Origin: Litoditis marina
Taxonomy: Eukaryota > Nematoda > Chromadorea > Rhabditida > Rhabditidae
Direction: 5' to 3'
NCBI GenBank assembly: GCA_964036275.1
Contig: OZ038439.1
Location: 9,938,904-10,002,903, forward strand
DNA length: 64,000 nt
A program made the position numbers and the translations under genes. Under the pieces are notes generated by a model that was not told where the DNA came from, did not search any database, and saw only the letters and a list, made by a program, of their open reading frames with translations. Positions within the stretch are counted from its first letter, which is position 1. Every line of letters starts with the position of its first letter. Shown in pieces: positions 12,200 to 22,076 of this stretch.

Positions 12200-12740
12200 C
12201 ATATTTTGTTTATTATTAGGGTGCGCCGTAGCAGTTCAGTATAGTTATCACACGGGAAATTACGGAAATAGACTTTGGAACGTGAAAACGTGTCGCTAGA
12301 GAGTTATCGTGTGATGTGAAGTTCACGCTTACTCTTTAGGATACTCCTCACTTTCGTGTTCCAGCTCGCAGCTTTAACTTTAGCTCGCAGCCGAACGCTA
12401 TTACGGAATTTCCATCGCTGGTTCGAGTCTCATTGAAGACAGCTGGTACAAACTTCTTGCTACGGCGCTCATAGGGAATCACCAAAACTTCATTGTAGTT
12501 TGTTCTCTCGAAATTCGAGCCAAAATTCTCAAATTTTGACTGAAACTCAGATCAAACTACAAACGGCAATATTGGGCAACACATCACAATGTTACATTAA
12601 TCATGTATACGGTACGAAATTGGACACTAGGACAGTGTTCGGTGAGTGTAGGCCGGAAATGTCTGTAGTTTGACCTCGCCGCTCTTCAACTGGATTCAAG
12701 ATCAAACTACCACTAAGATCCGGTCACTCCCTCTATAAAA
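12200..12740. other. Intergenic repeats downstream of the bZIP gene
   Basis: Contains a B-box-like GGTTCGAGTCTC near 12420, paired GTAGTTTG/ATCAAACTAC motifs (12501/12551, 12665/12701) and a second copy of the end of the bZIP terminal exon at about 12602-12645. No gene was recognised. Confidence 0.4.
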
Positions 12741-15700
12741 TCATGTAGACGGTACGAAATTCGAGACGAGCACAGTATTTCTGTGGGTGGAGTCGGGGAA
12801 GGGCGCACGAAGTTGCGCCGAATAGGTCTCGTTGGCGGTGATCACGGACGGAGCCGCTATCAGGGACACCGGGAAACTGGGGACACGACGCAGCGCGATC
12901 GGGGCCTGGAATGGAAGTTTCTCATTTTCTCTTTCTTTCTTCATTCATCTCTCCTCCTCTCCTTCTGCCTTTTTGTCTCGCGCGCTCCATTCTTTCCTCG
13001 GTTTATCCTCTCTTATCATATATTCCTTGTTTTCTTTTTTATTCTTCTCTTATTAGTTTCTCTCTCATCCACCTTCTCCGTTTTTTTCTTTTGCTGTATC
13101 TCCGTTTTTCTCACATTTTTGTTCAAGCTCTCTCTCATTTTCTCTCTTCCTCCATATTTCTATCTTAAATCTTCTAATTTCTTCTTCTTTTGTTCGCTCC
13201 CCCATTCTCTCACCTCAATTAATTACAGTAAGTGAGTAAGTGTTTGAAGTAATTGATACACAAACGATTTTACCTTAATAATGCTCGATGAGGTGAGCAG
13301 CAGTGTCCTCAGCTGGTCCGTCTCCTGTCTTAGTTGGTCCAGCTCGCCGCGAAGACGTAGGTTGTCTTTCTCTAGAGATGCAGCTTTGGTGGCCATTTCG
13401 TCTTCCTGTAAAGAGTTATGTTGGTTTAATAAGAATTACGCGTGAAACAAACGTGAATCATTATTTTCCGGGTGATTGTCATGTGTTTAACACTTGACAT
13501 TCGCAGAGAATACAAAGATTTAAGAACAAAGACACGTTTACAGATTGTATGACGGACGTTTCTCGCGAGTCACGTGTGAAACGCGAGCCTCAATTGAGAA
13601 CTTTTTGAAGAAAAAAACTAGCAGATGTACATGGTTGAGGACAGATCCCGGCAACGTCATCCCAGCCTGCGTCTCTCGCTCTGTCCCACTATTTCTTGTC
13701 TCCTACATCCCGGCGGCATGTAAGAGCAGAGAAATAGCGTATGTTCGAGGAGACGCAGGATGGGATGAAGGTGTCTTCTAGCATACGTACTCGGAACTTG
13801 ACGGAAAGTCCAGCTCACCTTGATTCGTCTTGTGTCTCTACTACGTTTAGCTGCGTCATTATTCTTTCTACGTCGTTCCCAATACGCGGAATCTTTGACC
13901 TGTTCCTTGAAGTGTGCAAATAGAATGGTTCACATTTTTTCAAAGCCTATTTAGTTTGAATATAATTCCGTGAAAAATATTTAGATGTTTCTATAGGTCA
14001 AATAGAAGATCATGCGAGTTATAGGTTGTTTGTACGGTATTCAACATTCTAGATTTGACCTAATACAATAATCAGAAATAGAACATTTTGTAAAGAACTA
14101 GATTGTTTTCCGTGAAGGAAATTTTTCTCAAATCTACTTTCTTTCTCTAGTCATGTCTGAAACTATATACGTCACGTGTATTTCACGTGAAACTGCGTGA
14201 AACCACCTTCTTTAGCAAAATCTACCTTCTTTATTCTGAAGTCGTGGCTAACACTCTCTTTTTCAAGTAAACTTCTCGCCAAATTATGTTATTCCGTTTT
14301 CTTTTGTCCATTTGCTCTTCTTTTTCTCTATTTTTCCCCAAATCTACCTTCTTTCTCCGCGAGTCGTGTCGGACAATGACATTCTCCCGAATGGACGGCG
14401 GAGACGCCGCAGAGTCACTGTCGGAACGGGAAGAGGACGAGGTCTGAACACTACGAATTGTTTTTTCGAACATGAAAAACAACTTTCTTCTAGAGTATAT
14501 CAGTTTACTCGCGATTTTACTCGTTACTCTCTATCATTGAAGATTAGATCTTGCAACCTAAATGAATAAATGTCACGAATATTTCGAATAGTGGTATGGT
14601 TAGCATATTCACTAAGCAAGCATAACTGAGTAAGCTATTCGACATCTGAGTACGCATTCTAGAAGATCCCGGCACATTCACCCATCCTGCGTTTTCTCAA
14701 ACATACGCCATTTCTCTGCTCTTACATCCCGCCGGGATGCAAGAGACGAGAAATAGTGAGGCAGAGCGAGAGACGCAGAATGGGATGAAGGTGCCGGGAT
14801 CTTTTAGCATACGTACTCTGATATAGCAAAACTGTATAATTACAATAGATATACATTCGTACAATTTCAAATGAAATTCGCTCAAATGTTTTTGTGACTG
14901 AAATCACAACAGTACGTATTCAAAGGTTGAAATTATAAACACTTGTTTACAGAGCGGTCCAATTCCCAAACAACTACCAAATTGGGGACCGAGAGCAGAT
15001 CATTGTTGTTGTGTTCCGTGGCGGTGGAGCAAACGTCAACATCGAGAGCCTAGAAATCGTCAAAAGTATTATTTTATATGTAGTCCCATTCACAGGCATG
15101 AAAAAACACGTGAACTAATATGTTAAAGTTTTTTTTTGTTACCACATTTGATACTCAGTCGACGTTTTTCTAAATCTATGATTCAACTTCCGTATGAGTG
15201 AGAACATTGCTTTTTGACTAAATGTTTTGGCTGAGAGTTGTTATGACCATAGCGAAACATCAACAAGACTGTGAAATTTTCTAAAGATGTGCACGTATCG
15301 AAAAATTGTGTAGACACATCGAGGCCTTAAAGGAGGGCAGAATGGAAAGTTAGTTTAGGTAGCCCGGGGTACCTAAGCATAACGTTGCACGCGCTAAAAC
15401 AGGCGAAAACGTGTGAGCCGTATGCAAATTAGGTTCGTTAGTTTGAATTAAAATTGTACATATCGGTTTCTCTTGAGCAGCTCTTTTATATTAACTTTCC
15501 TTTCTGCGCCCCTTTAATGTGAATTTAGCGCAGTATCCGCGATACAATAATTAACTGGAAGCCAACACCGTTTGAAGAGGCGGGAGATGTGATAAAAAAC
15601 AGTTTATGTGCTTCAGAGAGAAAAGAAAGTGTACCAAATAATCATCCGATCAATGAAAAAGGATGGTTGCGAACAGAAAGTGAACTCAATACTATAAAAT

Positions 15701-15870
15701 GAACGTGCAGAGAACATTACGTGCAGTGATGTAACTGTGAAAGAGAAGAAAAGTATGCTTACCTGATACTGTTTCTGAAACTCAGAATAGGACAATAGGG
15801 CCTGATGTATCGTGGAAAATGGCAAGGTTGCAGGCGGTAGCGAGTACGTGGACCCACCCAGAGGACCACT
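12741..15870 (-). CDS. PAR/CES-2-type bZIP transcription factor
   Basis: Five minus-strand exons, all phase 0: 15870-15763, 14443-14348, 13905-13819, 13405-13274 and 12905-12741 (TGA), 195 residues without the first exon. Order: a Pro/Ser segment (SGPLGGSTYSLPP), a Ser/Asp-rich acidic stretch (SSSSRSDSDSAASPPS), then the basic region KDSAYWERRRKNNDAAKRSR and TRRIKEDEMA. A leucine zipper follows (EKDNLRLRGELDQLRQET, LRTLLL), then a hydrophobic C-terminal tail ending NFVPST. The (A)YWERRRKNN.AAKRSRD signature is that of PAR bZIP proteins (HLF/TEF/DBP; worm CES-2 and ATF-2), nuclear dimers binding TTAC-type palindromes. The length, near 200 aa, matches CES-2-like proteins. The 13905 acceptor (CTTCAAG) is weak, but the phase and domain continuity are perfect. 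The initiating exon is unresolved; see 16469-16750. Which worm paralogue this is cannot be decided here. Confidence 0.88.
12906..13273 (-). repeat. Pyrimidine-rich low-complexity intron
   Basis: CT-rich on the + strand (GA-rich in the sense of the bZIP gene) over nearly the whole last intron. Plus-strand open frames here are Ser/Leu/Phe artefacts. Confidence 0.8.
14953..15060 (+). other. Isolated exon-like block, possibly galectin-like
   Basis: Within an intron of the bZIP gene but on the opposite strand. An acceptor TTTACAG at 14952 is followed by an open frame with strong C/G third-position bias reading AVQFPNNYQIGDREQIIVVV then FRGGGANVNIESLE. The pattern F.....GD...VV.(G)....F/N.NI resembles the first strands of a galectin fold. 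No clean donor and no neighbouring exon were found, so this could be a relic, a nested gene fragment or chance. Confidence 0.3.
15327..15517. mobile_element. Inverted-repeat element with TTAAAGG termini
   Basis: Begins CTTAAAGGAGGGCAGAA and ends TTCTGCGCCCCTTTAA. The interior carries GGTACCTAAGCATAACGTTG, found inverted and diverged at 42391-42579. Non-autonomous DNA element inside a bZIP intron. Confidence 0.6.
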
Positions 15871-16468
15871 CTGGAAGAAAATAATGAGTGAGAAGATAAA
15901 AAAAATTACTTTCCGAGTTTGAATATCGATCTATCATTAAAGAACATGAACGTATGCCTGGTGATTCAGATTACTAGTAGCTGTAAGCTAAACTAAACTT
16001 TTCACAGACAATTATTCGATACGAGAACGAAAAAAAGAGTAGCACTTGGTTAAAAATGGAGCACATGTTCACGTTTTTACGAGTTCGGGTCCGGAACAAA
16101 CGCAAACGTGACTTTACTAGAATACATTGAAACCTAATTATACAAGAGAATAGCCTCGATTTTCACGTTTCTCACGTGACTTCAGTCTAAAGCAGTAGCG
16201 ACCATGTGATACTACTAGAACGCATTCGAATATTACACTAATTTCAGTAGAATTCTCGTTTTCACGTGAGTTTGTTTTGACACGGAAGCGACCTGGGATA
16301 GAAATAGAAATCTTGAGGACGATTTACACGTTTTTTATGCGACTCTATTCGAAGCTCGAGAGACACGCACGTGATTCTACTGAAATACACTGAGACTGCG
16401 AAAAAATCCTAGAAAAGGTCTAATTTCCACGTTTTTCACGTGACTTTTGGTCTGAAACGAAAGCGAAC

Positions 16469-16750
16469 CTGTGACGCTGCCTGCATGGTGTCGGGGCGGT
16501 CGAAAGTGAGTGCGAGAGAAAGCGCGCGCCTGCACAAACTGACCCAATTGCCTATTTTCACTCTCATTTCCCCCGCGGCGCCGCGGCTAAACCGTGGATT
16601 GTATTCGGGTCAGCCGACTGGTCATTATGCAACATGGGATGGTGCCAGCCGGTGGCCCGCAGCCTGCCAGATTACAGGCAGCGGGGCGGACCAACCTGTA
16701 TACTCGGGTTCTGCCAAGCGTGACCTTTTACAGTATGCTTTCAATTGTTC
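16469..16750 (-). promoter_or_regulatory. GC-rich island, probable first exon and promoter of the bZIP gene
   Basis: Markedly GC-rich compared with its surroundings (CCCCGCGGCGCCGCGG at about 16569). On the minus strand a six-codon exon 16486-16469 (ATG CAG GCA GCG TCA CAG, then GT) would join the bZIP exon at 15870 in phase 0. ATG AGA GTG AAA ATA GGC AAT TGG followed by GTCAGT at about 16565-16542 would also fit, and so would a start near 17416. Only transcript data can choose. A 160-codon plus-strand open frame spans this island but has no supporting motif. Confidence 0.35.
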
Positions 16751-17458
16751 AAAGCACATTTCGTTAGGCTTCAGTAATGGTCAAGTTTTTGAAAGTCCGC
16801 ATGGAAGTTTTACAAACAACGAGGGTCACCAGTGGTCAAAACGAACCAAAGCTATCGGTCGGAAAAGAAGATCAAAATACAAACGGAACAGGGCAGATAT
16901 GCTTTTTTATATCTCTTCCTAGAGCGTCCCATAGCACTCGGAGCATCAGATACAGCGTTCACCCCTATGAGCCTATTTCCATCAATTTCACGTGTAGGTC
17001 CGATTAGTCGTTGAAATAACCTTTTTTTTCACAGCTCTGAAGTCTCCAAATTAAGTGAATAACATTTGTTCATTCCTCGAATTTGAGAAGTTTGTATTAG
17101 TCAATTGTACAGTCTCGTGAAACATGTTAAACACAGCAGAACTTTGAGACGTGCAATGACAAAGTGCACGATGCCTCATTAGAATGCTTGATTTACGTGA
17201 CTATCCAATTTACTTCTAGTATACTGTCCTAGTTCCAGTGAAAGCGAATCTCAGATAGCGATTAGTTATCGGACAAGAGAATCAGGCTATAAATCATTCG
17301 ATTTCAAAAGGCGCCTCTGGATTACGCGTTTGCGCAACTTTCACTCGTCGTTGCGCACCGATTTGCTTGCGATTTCACCGCCGACGACCTACTTTTGACC
17401 TCAAAACTTTCCATGAATCGGAACGAAACGGAAACTTCACGAGATATGGGAAAGAGAA

Positions 17459-17675
<217 letters not shown>

Positions 17676-18126
17676 ATGTAACAGAGAAATAGAAAACAAG
17701 ATAGATAGAGATAGAGGAAAACTATGAGAACAAGATGAGAAACCAACAAGAGAAGATGAGTAGACAAAGAATACCGGAAACATTTTCACTTTTCATTCGT
17801 TGCAAATATTGAGAAAAACTTAGTGGGTTTTTCTCCCGGATACAAGAAGGACAATTATTGTTTACAAAAAGTTGAAACTTACAAATGAGAAAAGAGAGGG
17901 AATTAAAGAGAACGAAAACGTCTCAGAACGTCTCAGACAACAGATAATTGAAATTGACAACTTCGTCACACATAATCTGATTTCAGTTCACTATTTTACT
18001 CAAACAGTTCAAACACAGCCGGAAACTACAGTTTGTTCCAAATTGCATTTATAGTGAAATTACTTTTTCTCTACAACGAATGCTATAGGATTTGCTTTTT
18101 TCCAAGCAAACCTCACTGAAAACCCG

Positions 18127-18295
18127 TTGCAACTTAAAATACCGCACTCGCCAATTTTGCAACTTAAAATACCGGGGTCAGCCAGATGTCGCCTGTACTG
18201 TTTGAAATTCATAAGGAGATGCAGGCTAACTCGACACCAGTATTTAAGCCTGCATCTTCTCCGGTATTTTAAGCTGCCAGCGTTTTCACAGGTAG
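18127..18295. repeat. Foldback element with AACTTAAAATACCG termini
   Basis: Two direct AACTTAAAATACCG units on the left, and GATGCAGGC...GCCTGCATC with CGGTATTTTAAG on the right, form an imperfect hairpin. A short non-coding inverted repeat. Confidence 0.55.
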
Positions 18296-18654
18296 ACGGT
18301 TTATGTTGCCCGGTCCAGCAGTGTTTGTAGTTTGGTCCCGTAGTTTTGTGGCCGAAATTCGCACATAAAGGCGTTGATTGAGATCAGACTACAATTGAGA
18401 TTCACCATATTCGTAATATGTGTTCCACAACGAATCTGACGACGTGGGTTTTTTCCACTTCGCTTCTATGCCATAAATATAAAGGAACCGCGCATGTTTT
18501 CGCTACAGGGAAAACGTTGTAGTGCACGGTAGGTGGTAACATGTTCGCAACATTTCAACTTAAGTTTTTTTCAAATCAGTAGTAGTGATTTTTGAAATTG
18601 AACAAATTACCATTCATTTGCAACAGATTTGTCTTGTTAAGGCTAGTTTTAACA

Positions 18655-18870
18655 ATGGAATGGAAACATGGTAGAGCTGTTTCACAGTTTTCGTAGTTTG
18701 GTGCGGTCGTATTTCAGCATTGCTGCTGTCTGTAGATCAGACTACAATTCAGACTTGCTTACGACTACTATACTACATTTCACTCACTCATTTAATCTGA
18801 AGAATTTGATGATGATGATTTATAACGCAATTGAGAGCGTGAAAAATATGTAGAAATAGGAATGAAAAAG
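18655..18870. repeat. Dispersed repeat, copy 1 (pair with 20890-21085)
   Basis: The block TTTCAGCATT.CTGCTGT..GTAGATC..A.TACAA.TCAGAC and TTTCACTCACTC.TT.AATCTGAA occurs here and at about 20965-21060 in the same order. The 114-codon open frame at 20744-21088 covers the second copy and is not considered a gene. Confidence 0.5.
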
Positions 18871-19042
18871 TGAGAAGAAATCAGACGTTGAGACACAACA
18901 TTGGAGAATACAGTCAAACAATGAAATATGAACACAATGCAGTAACGACTACAGTAACACGGTGTACACATAAAAGTTGTCGCGAAAGTACAGGTAGAAA
19001 TTGAACAAGGTGTAACACAATGCATTATTCATGACAAAGTGG

Positions 19043-19540
19043 GGGCCCAACGACTGTGAGATTTGTCTTCTGCTGTGCGCCCCTTAGACAGCTACTCTCA
19101 AATGGAGCAGCTACTGCTACAAAAACCGGAAAATACTTATATACTCAAGTATAACTGTTCATTACAAACATACAAAAGTCGTAAAATATTTTTTCAAACC
19201 TGTAAACTATAATATACAAATCACAGCTGCGAAAGAGAGAACAACTGTTGAATAATATGCCAAGTGTTATAGCACCTAGAGTTGAAGTAAAGACCAAAAC
19301 TGCAAATCATTGTGTACAAAACCAGAATCTCTATAGTTGACTACGTTGAGTTAACATCTGTGATTTGTATATTATAGTTTACAGGTTTGAAAAAATATTT
19401 TACGACTTTTGTATGTTGGTAATGAACAGTTATACTTGAGTATATAAGTATTTTCCGGTTTTTGTAGCAGTAGCTGCTCGATTTGAGAGTAGCTGTCTAA
19501 GGGGCGCACAGCAGAAGACAAATCTAACAGTCGTTAAGCC
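19043..19540. mobile_element. Long inverted-repeat (foldback) element
   Basis: The left arm of about 180 bp (ending ...ATACAAATCACAG at 19226) is repeated almost perfectly in reverse complement from 19358 to about 19540, around a ~130 bp spacer. Termini are AACGACTGTGAG... and ...CTAACAGTCGTT. No open frame of interest. A foldback/MITE-type transposon is the best reading. Confidence 0.75.
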
Positions 19541-19679
19541 TCCACTTTTTTTTATGAATTTTTCTCTTTTTGTACACATGCCGTAGGTATGTAGAGAGGT
19601 GGTTCGATCTGTACGGTGAAGATAAAACTGTTTTCCTGATGAACCACTTGTCAAGTACTATCATCATTCGGAAAAAAAA

Positions 19680-20262
19680 AATGACGTCAACATTGCAGTT
19701 CTAAAAACTTACTTTATCTGCCCTACAGAGTCCCAGAATACGTCATGTTTGAATGAAGTTTTACCGTGAATTGACCATTTTTAAGAAACTCTCAGCATTC
19801 GAAAACATATGTCACGTCTTTTTTTTTGAAAGTTGACGTCATCGGGCCTTCTGAATTCCAGAACAAGTCATACTGAGATGAATTTTCATCGTTAATCTAC
19901 CATTTTTGAGATATTTGCATCATTTGATGAAATATTCGACGTCAACTTTCACTTTTCAGAATTGACGCCATCCGGCTTTCAGAATCCCAGAATACGTCAT
20001 GTTTAGATGAAGTTTCACCGTTAATACCCCACCTGCCCACTGTTATCATCATTTGGAGAAACATTTGACGTCAACTTTACACTTTTTAATTTGGACGTCA
20101 TCCGGGCTCCAGAATCCGTGACGACGTCCCTTATGTACAACGCTTCCGTGATACGCGACTAGTTTGTGACTACTAGCCGTTTGAAAAGTAATTTGACGTC
20201 AACTTTGCTTTTTTCAATTATGACGTCATCCGAGCTCCTGAATCCTCAATGACGTCATCAGT
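19680..20262. repeat. Diverged tandem array rich in TGACGTCA
   Basis: About four ~130-150 bp units repeating the order TTTGACGTCAACTTT, ...GACGTCATCCGG, (C)CAGAATC, ...ACGTCATG, GATGAA.TTT.ACCGTTAAT. TGACGTCA or one-mismatch versions occur about ten times. TGACGTCA is the CRE/ATF consensus, but its density here follows from the repeat unit, so function is only a possibility. Confidence 0.7.
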
Positions 20263-20299
20263 AGAAGACTTACATCTAAATCGATGTCAGTTCATGTCT

Positions 20300-22070
20300 T
20301 GGTATCATACTTCAAATTTTACTTGAATTGGTTAGGACTGAGCTGAGTTATAACGCAATTTGATTTACCCTGACAGAGAGGGCGAGAGAGGGCACGAAAT
20401 GAAGAGACGCAGAGACATTTCAAAGACCTATAACTTAATGAAAAATAATTTTTTTCGAAAAAAAGTTTGCGCCCTCGAAGTTTGAGTGGGGTATCTATCG
20501 TGTCCCGAATTTTCAGTCAAATCGGTTCACACATAAACATATCCCAGGAGTGCGCACCAACACAGACAGATACACGACGGAAGTTGGCGGTCTGCATGAA
20601 GCGCATAACGTCATAACTCGGCTCAAACTCAATCAATTTCGTTGAAATTTTGAATATAGCTTGTGAATATGCCATAAAAAATTAGCAAATCATAAAATGT
20701 ATCGATTTGCACAGTTGGGCCTTTTTGAGAGTGAACTAAAAAAATGAAAGCGCGCGTTAGCCGGACCAAAGACAAATCTCGCACAGCGCTTCGCGTTGCG
20801 CGCGATACTACAATAAACGGGTATCAACAGATACGTTCGGTTCTAAACGTAGTTAACGGTTTCCATTTCATGATGAAGTACTCAACTGGAAGTTGGACAG
20901 CCCTTCCAAATGGAGTGAGAAATAACGAGAACTGTTGGAAGTTTGGTGATGCTGAGTCTTGGTCGAATTTCAGCATTTCTGCTGTGTTTAGATCCGAGTA
21001 CAAGTCAGACCTAATAACACTGAGTGTCCCATATTTCACTCACTCTTTGAATCTGAATAGTTCCGTGAAATATTTCTCAGAAAGTTGAAAGGACTGAAAA
21101 AAATGAGTGGGTTGAACGAGAACAAAACGCCTTGGAATTTTGTTTGTTGGCCATAGTTTCAATAATTAGATTTTTCGCCTGTTCTGTCTGGGTGCAAAAC
21201 AAGAGTCTGCTTTGTGACTCAGTTTTGCGAAATGTGGAACAAACCTAGAAATTGCGATAACAATAATGATTGCTTTTGTGAATCACGAACGGTTTATATT
21301 TAAGGAAGACGTCTGGATAGAAATTCATTCCAGTCTTTTCTGTTCTTTTCTATGCAAATATATCTGATTCTGAATAGGAATTGGTCAAACAACTTTTTGT
21401 GTTGACTTATAACATGTTGAAAGTAAAATATTATAGAATAACAACCGAAACAGTAGAAAAGTTTGTAGAAAGTGTGCAAATCTGATTGATATTAGTCATA
21501 TTAGTTAATTTAAGGATTTTCACCACAATTTCTTATTTCTAAATGTACAGTTTTGTATGACTAATAAGATATATCGGCCCTCAAATTAGTTTGGAGATAA
21601 GTCACGTGAATAAGAACGTGTAACGTAAGGAAAAAAGTGAAACTATTCTGACTATTTGTACACTCTTTCATTTCTACTGATTGAGGCTGCTACGATAGTG
21701 ATTTTCGTTTCTACTAAGACTCATGCAGTAAGGTTACGACGTTTGTAATTTACAAACTTTCAGCTCGTTACATCCCGTACTTGTTCTCTAAGAGGGTAAA
21801 AATGTGTGCAATCGATTCTAGTGCGACGTTACAAGTAGTTTTCACCCTATCCACCGAATAAAAGTAAATCGTAAAATTCTTCGTAAGATTGATGCGGACT
21901 ATCAAATCAATTAGATCGCGAACATCCAGTTTACTTTGGTCCACCTATTGAACGGAATACAAACAACCAGGCGAAACGTGAACACATGTTTGACCCCAGT
22001 TTTTGTTTACCAGTGTTCTTACACGTGACACGTGACGCTACAAGTTTGCATTCGTCCAATGCTAGTTTTT
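20300..22070. other. Intergenic spacer upstream of the cysteine-rich cluster
   Basis: Apart from the repeat at 20890-21085 no gene was recognised. A block near 20460-20640 (CCCGAATTTTCAGTCAAATCGG...) looks like part of a dispersed repeat. Several CACGTG motifs (21603, 22021, 22029) precede the first gene of the cluster. Confidence 0.4.
20890..21085. repeat. Dispersed repeat, copy 2
   Basis: Diverged relative of 18655-18870; see that entry. Confidence 0.5.
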
Positions 22071-22074
22071 TCAG
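22071..22074 (+). promoter_or_regulatory. Candidate spliced-leader acceptor of cluster gene 1
   Basis: TTTTTTCAG ends two bases before the ATG at 22077 with no upstream exon, a classic nematode SL1 arrangement. Confidence 0.55.
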
Positions 22075-22076
22075 CC

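Larger units (their letters stand above)
5102..12740. other. Gene-poor, repeat-rich interval
   Basis: No chain of exons with consistent phase was found on either strand over 7.6 kb. The interval holds three CTCATGAG MITEs, one tRNA-bearing MITE (10244-10439), one TATAGT-type MITE (10720-10954), a duplicated ~60 bp block (11320 and 11528), a GA tract (11719-11838) and several CACGTG motifs. An isolated exon-like piece on the minus strand at about 8564-8623 (open, with plausible splice sites) could not be joined to anything. Confidence 0.5.

Noticed and set aside
12783..13235. 150-codon plus-strand frame rich in Phe/Leu/Ser
   Set aside because: Antisense to the bZIP terminal exon, then pyrimidine-rich intron; low-complexity artefact.
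3721..13405. Joining the small 3.7-5.1 kb gene to the bZIP gene as one transcript
   Set aside because: The bZIP ends in its own exon with a TGA at 12741-12743, and the phase of the small gene's first exon does not match the bZIP donors; it has its own ATG after an SL-type acceptor.
16440..16922. 160-codon plus-strand open frame over the GC-rich island
   Set aside because: No splice context, signal, motif or compositional support; openness is explained by local GC richness, and the minus strand is the coding strand of the gene around it.
20744..21088. 114-codon open frame
   Set aside because: Covers a dispersed repeat also present at 18655-18870; no start context or splice partner.
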